From Deltaproteobacteria bacterium (lineage in GTDB: Bacteria; Bdellovibrionota; FAC87; UBA2466), in contig JACPWY010000062.1 in the NCBI GenBank assembly GCA_016196825.1, positions 23,427-87,426 on the forward strand: DNA of 64,000 bases, written 5' to 3'. The notes below the pieces were generated by a model. It worked only from the letters and a program-made list of their open reading frames with translations, was not told where the DNA came from and searched no databases. A program made the translations under genes and the position numbers. Shown here in pieces: positions 1 to 10,600 of the stretch (its first letter is position 1; each line of letters opens with the position of its first letter).

Positions 1-2648
1 CCGAGCGGGTCTGGATCGTGCTCGCCGATTTCAACGACACCCTCAACGGCTACGCGCTCGATGTGCTCTACCCCCACATGGTGATCTACACATCACCGCC
101 TGAGCCGAGCAGCGAGCTCGCCAGTCTCGATGATTGGTTCTCCTCGGTGATTCTCCACGAGTTCACCCACAACGTGCACCTCTTTCCAGCCCACGGCCTG
201 TGGGCGCCATTGAGGTTTCTCTTCGGCTCGATAGCGGCCCCCAACGGCCTCATGCCATCGCATTTCCACGAGGGCCTCGCCGTCTTCACCGAAACCGAAT
301 TCACCCGCGGCGGCCGCGGCCGCGGCACCTACTTCGCCATGCTTCGCCGTATGGCTGTCGATGCCAAAGAGTGGGGCACAGAAAAATTCTTCTCGGTGGA
401 TCAGATGGACGGAAGCACCCCCCGTTGGCCCCATGGCACCACCTCCTACTTCATGGGCTCCAACCTCTACCGGGACTTGTGGAAGAGAAAGGGAGCAGAG
501 GGGATCAAAGATTTCGTCTACAGCACATCGCAAATCGTGCCGTATTTCCTGAACCATTCCTATGAAACCGTCTTCGGCGAGAGCTACCAGTCGGTGTGGG
601 ATAAAATTTTCGACTCCACGCGCCTTCTCGATGAATTGGAGATCCAGCGCATCCAGGCGACTCCGCTTTCCGCCACCGAAGCCATCACCACCACGCATTT
701 CATGAAGGGCGATCTCCATCTCTCACCCAGCGGCAAGCTCATAGCCTTCCGCAGCTTCTCACCCGATGACGGCGCAAAGTTCGAGATCCTCTCGACAGAA
801 AAAAAGACCGCCCCCGAGGGCATCTCGTCAAAAGTCCATGACCTTGACGGCAAGATCGGAGGCGCGGCGGGCCTCTGTTGGGGCAGCTCGGAAACCGATC
901 TCCTCGTTGCGATCCAACGCAGAGAGCGGAGCTATGCCGTCAACGAACTCGTTGCCTTGAATTGGAAAAGTGGCGACCAGACCCCCATCCTCACGGATGG
1001 CCAAAAACTCACCCATGTGAGGGAGATCGCCTGCACCGAAAATCTCGATAGGCTTGTCGTTACGACCGAATATCTCACCCGCGGCGAAGTCGCCATATTG
1101 TCATACGATCCGCTCACCCACACAGCCACCAAGATAGAGAGCTGGCCCACTCCCCCAGGTACATTTGTCAGCGGCCTCACCATTCAAAACAATCGAATAG
1201 CCATCGCCATTCGCAGAGGCGTACAGACCGATTTCTATATTTGGAAGAGGGGCACCCCCCCCACCCTCGCCCGCACCGCCGACGGTCTTTATTACAACCT
1301 GCGCCCTCTCGATGGCGAAGCGTTCCTCAGTATCGCCCAGACCGACGGCCGCGACGAAATTTGGATCATCGATCCCGACCGTAACACCCAACAGAAACAC
1401 GCGGCCTTTCTGGGCGGCGTCACAAGCTTCGACTGGAAAAATCGCTCGCTAGTCGCGCTCAACTACCGCCATGGCGGCTATGACGTCGAAAAGGTGACGC
1501 CCGTCTCGCTCCCCGCAAAGCCTCTGGGCACCGAGAAAAAGCCCGACACCCCTACGATGACGGAGGTCACCGCGTCCGAACCCATCGAGTACTCCCCCGT
1601 CGGCTCCCTCACGCCGAAAACCTGGGTCCCGCTCTTCTTTTTCGTCCCCTTCGGTTTTGAAATCGGCTTTTGGATCCCCGGCTTCGACATCTCCCAACGC
1701 CACTTCTTCGACCTCATTGGCGGGTACGACTCCCGCGGCAGCTTCTTCGCAAATGCCGGCTATTCCTACCGCAGGCGCCACAGCATCTGGAACTTGAACG
1801 CCGGCTATCTCCCCAGCTATTTCTACTACACCAACGGCGAGGTGAAGCTCGCGCGCGATGGAATCACCTTGAGCCACACCTACAACATCCTCGATGGCTC
1901 AAGCGGAGCGTGGGCGGTGAAGACGTCACTCGTCTTCAGCCAACTCAGTCTTGAATACAAGATAACCCCACCGATCCCGTCCAAGACCCTCAACTCGGTG
2001 GGCGCGGGCCTTGAGACATCCTTTTCTCTCGGCCTCAAGAAAAAGCCGCTCTTCATTTCCCCAACGAGCGGCACGGTCTTCGGCTTCGGTGGCACCTACT
2101 TCCCCACCGCCATTGGCAGCACGGAAGAATACTCCCGCCTAGTCGCTACGATCGACCAATACCTTCCGTCCCTTTTCTCCGGCCACTCCATTTTCCTAGG
2201 CCTTCGCGCCGGCTGGACTCACGGCACGGAGGTGCTCAACTCCTATTTCGAAGTCGGCGGCGAATACACCATCTCCCCCTACCGCCCGCTCTTTATGAAC
2301 CGCGGATTCAGCCCCGTGAAATTCGCCGCGCGCGAAGTCGTGGGACTCAACGTCGAATACCGATTCCCCATTCTGCAAGTGTACCGCGGCTACGGCCTCT
2401 TTCCGCTCAAGCTGCGCCGCATCCACGGCGCGCTTGTCAGCGACCTCTCCACCGTCGACCAATCGAGCGACCACACCGACAGACTGCGTCTCTTTCAGGA
2501 CTACTACGCCTCCAGCGGCATCGAGCTCAAAACCGACTGGATCACAAGCTTCTACCTCCCCACCCAAATGCGCCTCGGCCTCTACCACGGCTACGGGCCC
2601 CTTGGAGAGCCTCTCTATGTCTCGTTTGCCTTCGAGGCGTCGCTCTAA
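1..2648 (+). CDS. Peptidase-MA/gluzincin-like metalloprotease fused to a TolB/PD40-like beta-propeller and a C-terminal BamA-like outer-membrane barrel (5' truncated by window)
   Basis: Frame is open to the window edge (ERVWIVLADF precedes the first GTG at 18). HEFTH motif with downstream HEGLAVFTE; propeller-like repeats; aromatic-rich alternating C-terminus ending in F (EPLYVSFAFEASL). Confidence 0.7.
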   Translation, partial: ERVWIVLADFNDTLNGYALDVLYPHMVIYTSPPEPSSELASLDDWFSSVILHEFTHNVHLFPAHGLWAPLRFLFGSIAAPNGLMPSHFHEGLAVFTETEFTRGGRGRGTYFAMLRRMAVDAKEWGTEKFFSVDQMDGSTPRWPHGTTSYFMGSNLYRDLWKRKGAEGIKDFVYSTSQIVPYFLNHSYETVFGESYQSVWDKIFDSTRLLDELEIQRIQATPLSATEAITTTHFMKGDLHLSPSGKLIAFRSFSPDDGAKFEILSTEKKTAPEGISSKVHDLDGKIGGAAGLCWGSSETDLLVAIQRRERSYAVNELVALNWKSGDQTPILTDGQKLTHVREIACTENLDRLVVTTEYLTRGEVAILSYDPLTHTATKIESWPTPPGTFVSGLTIQNNRIAIAIRRGVQTDFYIWKRGTPPTLARTADGLYYNLRPLDGEAFLSIAQTDGRDEIWIIDPDRNTQQKHAAFLGGVTSFDWKNRSLVALNYRHGGYDVEKVTPVSLPAKPLGTEKKPDTPTMTEVTASEPIEYSPVGSLTPKTWVPLFFFVPFGFEIGFWIPGFDISQRHFFDLIGGYDSRGSFFANAGYSYRRRHSIWNLNAGYLPSYFYYTNGEVKLARDGITLSHTYNILDGSSGAWAVKTSLVFSQLSLEYKITPPIPSKTLNSVGAGLETSFSLGLKKKPLFISPTSGTVFGFGGTYFPTAIGSTEEYSRLVATIDQYLPSLFSGHSIFLGLRAGWTHGTEVLNSYFEVGGEYTISPYRPLFMNRGFSPVKFAAREVVGLNVEYRFPILQVYRGYGLFPLKLRRIHGALVSDLSTVDQSSDHTDRLRLFQDYYASSGIELKTDWITSFYLPTQMRLGLYHGYGPLGEPLYVSFAFEASL

Positions 2649-2739
2649 GAATTCTCTACCCCCTAAGAATTCTCGCCGAATCCAGTGTATACTTTTCCAA
2701 TACAGTTTTTTTTTTACCCCGTAACTGGCTACAATTGGC

Positions 2740-3645
2740 TTGGAGGCTATTTCCATGAACAAGCAATTCCTCGCAGCTCTTATCATTACTCTTTCGGTCA
2801 GCGTTTCGTTCGCAGCCGGCCCCGCCCGGGAAGCTCCGAAAGCGAAGGAAGATCCTCGCAAGGAACAGGGGCGCAAAAAGACGAAGGCTATGACCCCCGC
2901 AGAGGCAGCCAAGGCCATCGAAATGGAAAGAGCAACCAAAGAGGCCGACAAGGGCAATTCCGCCCGGCCCAACCGCGTAAAGGAAGGCTTTGCTCCTGAG
3001 GGAAAAAACGCGCCTGAGACTATCGGGAAACATGACGCCAGGGGCGCCAAGCAGGTCACCGGCGAGTTCAATAACGGCCGGCCGGTGACAACCGAAGATG
3101 TGAGGGATTGGACAAAGCTCGGCGGCATGATCGAAGCGAAACTCGGGGGCGACAAGGCCGCGACTAAACAAATCATGAGGGAGCTCGCCGCAGTCCGCAA
3201 AAGGATCGAAGGCGACACGAACAGCGAAGAGGGCATGAATCGCCTCTACAACATGATCGCCCGCCATCTGAGTTTTAAGGGTGAATTGGATACCGACGGC
3301 CTCCTCCGCGAAGCGCTCGATGTGCTGGGCGGAGCCACCGAGGCGAACCTGCGCATCTGCCAGGCCGCTTTCTGCACGAAAAATTGCGGAACGCGTCTGA
3401 CCGCAGGAGCTTGCCGCAAAGTCGCTTTGGCTCTCTCTGCGGCGGCACTAGTGGCCATCCCGGCTGAGGCCTACGCGAGCTTCTTCAACAACTTCCTGGA
3501 TCAGACGAAGGCAAACCCGAACAACAACTCGGTTGCCTGCACTGCGGTCCTCGGCAAGGAGAAATTCACGGTCAACGTTTCGGGGCTCCAACACGAGATC
3601 CCCGACGAAGTAACGCCTCCGACCGATGCGGACGAGGCGAAGTAA
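2740..3645 (+). CDS. Secreted hypothetical protein
   Basis: ORF with signal peptide (MNKQFLAALIITLSVSVSFAAG), likely ATG at 2755; followed by a strong terminator. Confidence 0.7.
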   Translation: MEAISMNKQFLAALIITLSVSVSFAAGPAREAPKAKEDPRKEQGRKKTKAMTPAEAAKAIEMERATKEADKGNSARPNRVKEGFAPEGKNAPETIGKHDARGAKQVTGEFNNGRPVTTEDVRDWTKLGGMIEAKLGGDKAATKQIMRELAAVRKRIEGDTNSEEGMNRLYNMIARHLSFKGELDTDGLLREALDVLGGATEANLRICQAAFCTKNCGTRLTAGACRKVALALSAAALVAIPAEAYASFFNNFLDQTKANPNNNSVACTAVLGKEKFTVNVSGLQHEIPDEVTPPTDADEAK

Positions 3646-3662
3646 CTCGTTCCAGAGTCTTC

Positions 3663-3693
3663 AGCCCGGGCCTTGCGGCCCGGGCTTTTTTTT
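3663..3693 (+). terminator. Rho-independent terminator
   Basis: AGCCCGGGCC-TTGC-GGCCCGGGCT perfect 10-bp stem followed by a T run. Confidence 0.9.
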
Positions 3694-3833
3694 GAGCTCT
3701 TTCCAAGTAATACAGTGGGTCGACAGGGTGCCGCCGCACCGATGAAAGACTGTCGCGCGTCCCGAGAGGCGACTCACGCGCCGGGCAGATTTGTTTGCAC
3801 GTCCCCGGTCTTCGAGCGGCTTGTTCCCCGAAG

Positions 3834-4506
3834 TTACCGGTTCGCGATAACATCGGGTGCTTTGGGCGGCGTGTCAGGCCTTTGCCAACGAGGAAAATCT
3901 TGCCGTGCCTTAAAAAGATTGTGCGCCCTGCACAATGACCGGATGTTGCCTTTGTCATGGCTACTCCCCCCAAGCGCCCAAGGCTGCACATGATCGTCTT
4001 GAAGATGTGCGGTTTGGCTACACCGAATGCCTTTCGGGCTCACAAAGGTGCATTGATACCCATCACGCTCCCTCACCTCCTTCGAGATAGCTTTGGGAAC
4101 ATACCGGGTGTGACGCTTGACCACGCACGCCCGAGGCCTCTTCTCTCTAACAAAATGCGTCGCCATTTTAATAAGAAGCCTCAATGGGTCTTTCTCAGAC
4201 CCAATCCGCCGAGCGTTCTCGAGAAGAACTCTCAGTTCGTCCGTCATCTCAACCGTAAAGAACTCTCTCTTCTTTGTTCTTTCTGGAAACTTCTTATCTA
4301 AGACCTTCTCAATCGCTTTGACCGATTTGTTGACCACCTGAGGCAAGATTTCCTTCGCATTACCTATCTCAAGATAGGGAGCAAGAGCACTGATGGCCGT
4401 CAAAGACAGTTCGCCGTTCTCAAGAAGAGCCTTTTGCTTTTTCTTGCCCAAAAGCCAACCACCATTCCCGCACACCGATCAAAAGATAGACAGCCTCACG
4501 ATTCTC
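3834..4506 (-). pseudogene. HNH endonuclease family gene with frameshifted N-terminus (intact part 3834-4475)
   Basis: C-terminal HNH module (RDGYQC...DDHVQPWALGG...NIRSLCRAHN). The N-terminal family segment ENREAVYLLIGVRE is found in another frame at 4465-4506, with stops further upstream. Confidence 0.6.
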
Positions 4507-4603
4507 TCCGCCCTATCCCGAAATCATTTCCCTACCCAATCCATCACTTACCGATGTCTACACAATTGCCCCACTGGTATACGCCTTGCAGCCAGTTAGG
4601 GGC

Positions 4604-7600
4604 ATGCGCGCATCCGCAAGCCTACTGGGTGTCTATCTCTGCACACTTTCGCTCGCCCTTTCGGCGGCAGGTAACCATGACAACGCCAGACCTTCCGGTG
4701 GCCAGCGCCTTGATTGCTCCGCCCAAGGGTTTCACAACAAATTCGGCATTCACACCCTCGTCGAAGCCAACAATAAAAGCCCCAAGCAGGCCTCTGTTCC
4801 CCTTTTTGAGGCCACAAGGGACTACGAAATGATGGGTTTCCCAAGGGCGATGGTAGGCAGCGTGGGCGGCGCCTACGACAACAACAACCTCGAATACAAA
4901 AGTATGGCAGTGGGCTGGAAATATGCTCCGCCTAAGGACACGGCCTTTCGCTACGCCATGGCCTATGCACTTCTTTGCGACGCCCAGACACCCGACTCGG
5001 GCTTCTCGAAACAGCTCCTCATGAACATCGGGAGGGATGACCTCTTTAAGGCCTACCTCTCGACCTGGGGCCCCACGGAGCGTAGGCAGATTCAGCCCAG
5101 CGAGGAGTCCATCGCCAAGTCCGCCCTCATGCTCCAGATATACAAGGACCTCAATGAAGCGCTCAAAACCAAGAATCCTTTGATCAGAGATTTCCTGAAG
5201 GGCATGATCACGCAGATTGAGGCCAACGAGAACAAGATCTCGAGCCAGAAGCCTTTGGTCTTCACGAAACCGTTCTTGATAGAGCTCGAAAAGCTCCTCA
5301 AGGTGATGGCTAAGCCAGACGAAAAACGCACAGAGGAAGAGAAGAAGCTCTTTGCATTTTGGGGCTCCTTTTCAGCAGAGCCTCGCTTCAGCTACCTCAT
5401 GAACCCTCTCGTGGCCTCTTACATGCGGGCCGCCCGCGACACCGGAATCTCAGACTCCAAAGGGCACATCGTCAACAGGAGCCAGCTCGAATATATCCAG
5501 AGCCAAATTCAGACCCTTTTGAAAAATAAAGACTTCACCTTTCTCACCGATCCCATTGCAGCCGGCGGCACGATCAGTTTCCGGAAGCGGCCCGCCGAAC
5601 CCGCAGCGGACGACAAGAACGCGATAGCCGCCTTTTCTGACGACAAAGGCAAGCCCGAAAAGCCCGAAAAGCCCGAGATGATCGGCGAAGCCTTCCTGGA
5701 GGTGCCAAACCCCATGAAGCAGATCGACGTCGCTCTCAAAGAGATCTTTCAAACCTGGCAAGAGAAAGAATGGACCCCCGGCCAGGAGCTCGATAAGCGG
5801 CGGGAAGTTCAAGATCGTCTGCTCAGGCTTCTGATCGCTTATGATGACCTCGGCCACTCCTCCTCTCCCGAACTCCATGGAATGCGCACGGCGATTCTCC
5901 ATGCCATGGCAGGGCTCACCGACGCTGAGCGCTCACCCGGGGTGCCAACCGACGAATTCGATCTCAAGAGCCTTCACAACCCGGACGCCCTGCGAATGGA
6001 TCGCGAACGTTTTTCTCTGATCGGCCGAAAGTCCGGCACCCATTACGAGCCCGGCGCGCTCAACGAATTCACCAAGATGGATGCCCCCTGGAAGGCCATC
6101 GTCCATGCGATCGCCTATCGGCCTAACGAGTACTTCTCTGGCCAGGCGAAAGATCTGACCCGCTTTCTCCAGACCGGCGCCTCGAGCGACCTTGTCCGCG
6201 CCCTTTTGAATTCCCAGGCCCTGTTGCGCCTGGCCGCGGAGGTCTTGAAAGAGTCCGGTGCCGATGCCGAAGCTGCCGCACTTCTCAAAGAGGTTGCCGG
6301 TTTCGACGGTATGACCGACAAGCAGCAGCAACGCTACCAGACGCTGCGCCGACGACTGGTCGACTCCATTCTCTCTGTTCCATTTGAAAAGCTCGATGAT
6401 TCAAATCGCGCGAGCCTCACAGCGATCACGCTATTAGACGAAATTGGTCTGTCCGGCGTCACACCACGCGACTTTTCCACACTCTCAGACACCGGCCGCA
6501 CGGGACTTGAAAAAAGCCCGCTCTTTAAACCCGAACACTACCTTCTCGCCACACGCCGCCTCGAGCTCGAAGTGGAGACAAATCGCCTGAAGGATTTCGC
6601 GTCAAAAGCGGGAATGGATCTCTCAACGCTCGAACACAATATCGCGGCCCACGCCAAGGATTTTTCGGGCCACAACACTGGTCTAACGCCCGATATTCGC
6701 CAAACGCTCGCTCGCCGTATTCTCGACATTCCTTTCCACGGCGATCTCCAGCCCCTGCACAGGGAAGAACAGACAGAGTTGCTCAAGCTCGGACGCAATC
6801 TCCTTTCTATTCATGGGTACAATCTCTCCAAGAACGAAAAGCGGCAAGCCCGACAGGCCCTGGATGAATTGATCTTCCGCCCCATGACCTCCGATGTGGC
6901 GAATGAGTGGATTGAACGCCTCGCGGGCGCCGACGCCTCCTATTTTGGCGCGGGAGTCCCTTCATATGAAGGCTCTGAGGCCGCTATGATGGCGTTGGCT
7001 GACAAAGGCCTTTTTGAACCTGAACGCTTTCACCATCTCATCGAGCTCCGCGGAAAATACCAAGATGCCGTTGCGCCTTTGAGAAATGATCTTGCGGCGC
7101 GAATGCTCGACTTTGCCCGAACCCTCAGACTGCGCGAAGAAAAGCAGATGGACAACAACACGCCGATGTTAAAGCAAGCCGATCAGATCACGGTCCAGAC
7201 CGCGATCCAACGTGTCCTCGAAGAGGCGCTATACCGGCCCGATAAGGCCCACATCACCGATATTTTGGTCAACCTCTTCCAAGGCGAAGAGGTCGACCTC
7301 GAACCCGTTCTGAGGGGACTCCCCGCCCAGGACGCCAGACTCGCAGCGGCAGGCCTTAAATACCTCGCAGGCGCCGGAATGGGCGACTTCCTTAAGAAAC
7401 ACGCCACCGAGAAACTGAAAGCTTGGGAGAAGCTCAGCCAAGCTTGGCTGAGCGACCTCAACGCCGAGATCCCCAATGCTTCGGAAGACGAACAGATGTG
7501 GGCGACTACCGTACTAGGCGACATGGATCGCTACCGACGAGCGATGACAGGGCTCACCCGGGCCGGCTGGCGCAGCCCCACCAATCTGATGAGTGCCCAG

Positions 7601-10600
7601 TGGAAGAAGAGGATCCAGACCATTTTCCGGGAAACCGGCACTCTCCCTGCCATCACGGCCGCACTGACGAAGACCGGTCCCTCCCACGTCGGTCCCTTCT
7701 TAAGAGGATTCAGCGAGGAGAAAGAGGGCCCAGGCATTCATCAACGTTTGGCCGCTATCGACGGGGAACTTGAGCTGCTCGAAAAGATTGCGGCCAAAGA
7801 CGGCGGCAAAGCCTTCACGAGTGAACGGGAAAAGATTCAGGCCGCTATCGATCCCACCCGAGGGATCTCCTACAACCCGGTCACCAACACCGTCATCCTC
7901 AACAAGAACGCGCAATTGACGACGGCCGATCTCAAAAAGCTCAAGGCCATTGGAGAGCTCAACCTGTTCATTGACGACGGCCTGAATAGCCAAAGCATTT
8001 CGCATGTGGGGTACGCGGGGCTCGAAGACTGGTTTCACCAGCTCCGATTCGCCCACCGCCGCGGGGATGCCTACGATGATCCCCACTCCCCGGCCGTCGA
8101 AGCCAAGGAGCCTTACCTCCCCTTCAACGAAACGACGGCGATCAAGGTCATCCAACACGAGGATGGCACCTACCACTACATCTTCACTCCTACCGCGCTG
8201 ATCAAAGACAAGCTGAAGGCGGACAAGAAGGAACTCACGGCCCTTCGCAAAAACTGGATCGATTCCCATGACGATGAGAAAGGTGTCTGGCACGCCACGA
8301 AAGAATACGGCGGAGAGATTTTGTCCCACATCCCATTCGTCCCCGGATTCGGCAGGGCCTGGGGAAACACTTGGGAATCCATGAAGGACTTGAGCGGTCT
8401 GAACCCTTTCTATGACCCCAAATTCATTCCCCTCATCACCAGTGAGGACAAGATTATGGGAGACTCCTACAATGCCATGGTCCGCAAACTCCACGATGTG
8501 ATCGACGCCGGCTACATCGCCGAAGACGGCGGCCGATCGGGCATCGAGATCGGCGCCGACAACACGCGCCTCATTGGCGACAAATTGCACAATGAAAGGG
8601 CTGCGATCGACAGTTTTATAGGGAAGGTAGAGACCATGCATGACATCGCGGTCATCGCCGCCACTTCGGCAATGCCACTCGAAGGCCTCCTCGCGTCCGC
8701 GGCCGCCTCGTTTAAGGGCACGACAGCCGCCTCTCGCTTCGCGGCCCAGAGCCTTCTCATCACCGCCCGCGCCGCCAAGGCCTATCGCGCTTCAACCATC
8801 GGTGCCTTGAAAACAGCGGGCATCTTCACGGGAGTGGGAACGGCTACGGAGTGGGGTATCACAGGCATTCAATACACCGCCGGACAGTTCGGCCTCGATT
8901 GGTTAGCAGGCCGCGGCCCCCGCATGATTCGTGACAAGCTGGCGCTCGCCAAAGAAAAGGGCAATATCGGTTGGCGCAATCCGAAGTTCTACGACCACGA
9001 ACCCCGCATGATCGACTTTGTCACCAACCGCTTCAACCCCGATCCCGAAGAGATCAAACGGTATCAGGCGGCGGCGTTCGAATATGCCATCGAAGAGGCT
9101 CTGGATCCCGATGGCAACGGTGTCCCCAACGATCACTCCGCGTTCGAGCAGAAGATCAACGGCCAAAAATCGCTCGCCGACTTGGCCTGGTCACCCGTGC
9201 AACAATTTGCTGGCAATGCCAAATTCTTCCAGGGCCTAAATCTCGCCAAGGGCGGTTTCCCGCGCGGCGGACTTCCGGGTGAGATGGCATTTGCAGGATT
9301 GTGGTCAAAGTTCCACCCGCTCGATCCCGGATTCGATCGCATTCGGCGCGCGGAGCAACAGCGGCTAGAGATGGCCCGCCAGAGCGGCACACCATCTGCG
9401 GCTGAAAAGCACAATGAAAAGAATACGAGTAAAAACGACCCTGAAGATCCCGAGAAACCAGCGACCGAGCCGTCCCTGTGGGATCAGTTTCACGACGAGA
9501 CCCGCGAAAGAGGAATCTTTGAGATTGCAGGCCGCGAGCTCTTCGGCGGTGGCATCGAAGGTTCGCGCTTCGGCGTCGCGGGCATTCCCACCCAAATGCT
9601 CATGAAACGCCTCGGGCCCGGCGCCGCCAACACCGCTCTCGGCATGGGAACATTCTTATTCTTCGATGAGCTGACAAAGTCAGGAGTTCGTTCGGTGGAG
9701 AGCGGTGAGAGGATGCATTTCCCATGGGAAGATCCCGAAGAGCTGGCCCATTCCTTCACGATGGGGCTATATATCGGCCACGGCATCGCAAAAGGGGCAC
9801 AGACCCAGAGCTATTACCAGGGTCTGAAACGGGACTATTTGGGTATGTATGAAGGCAAGCGCAAGACTCCGATAACACCCTATCCTCCAGCAACGCCCGG
9901 CACTTCAGCAGCGCCCAGCACCCCAGCAGCGCCCAGCACCCCAGCAGCGCCCAGCACTCCGGCAACACCCGGCACTCCAGCAACGCCCGGCACTCCAGCA
10001 ACGCCTGGCACTCCAGCAACCCACGGCACCCCAGCCGAGCCCGGCACTCCGGCAACGCCCAATACTGCGACAACAGCCGGAAAGAGGCCTCCAGTGGGTG
10101 CCTCGCCAATCGGCCGTCTGGCTTTCGAACAGTTTGGTGGGAATACAGCACAGACGCTTGAGTTTTTAAAAACCATTACACCCGACGAGTTGGCCAGAGC
10201 CCCGCGTGAGGTCCAGACCGAATTCGTCCAGATCATCAAGTCTCTGCGCGAAAGTGCCGTCCTAGACATTGAGGCCTTTGCCAAATCCACAAAAGATCCC
10301 AAACTTGCAAAGCGGGCCAATCGCCTCACCGAGACTGAGCCGGAGATCGCCACTCTCACTAGAAAGGGAACACAGGAACAGCTTTCCACAGAGGAGGCCA
10401 ACCGACTGAGCTCGCTCAAAACTGAGCGAGAGGCCATTCTCATCGAGATGGCGGCCCGCCTTGAGCCTGAGAAAAACGCCTCGGACGCCGCCAAACGGCG
10501 CATGCAGTACCGCAACCGGATGGTTAAGGGCATCCCAGCGAGAGTCGTCAGCACCGAGCGGGGCGATATGGAGACAATTCGAACGTATGAAAACCACGGC

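Noticed and set aside
2196-3236. 346-codon minus-strand ORF
   Set aside because: Antisense across the end of the metalloprotease/barrel gene and the 2740 gene.
7700-8641. 313-codon minus-strand ORF
   Set aside because: Antisense shadow within the giant secreted-protein gene.
9884-10081. CRISPR-like array
   Set aside because: Contiguous 18-bp units without spacers, in frame within a CDS.
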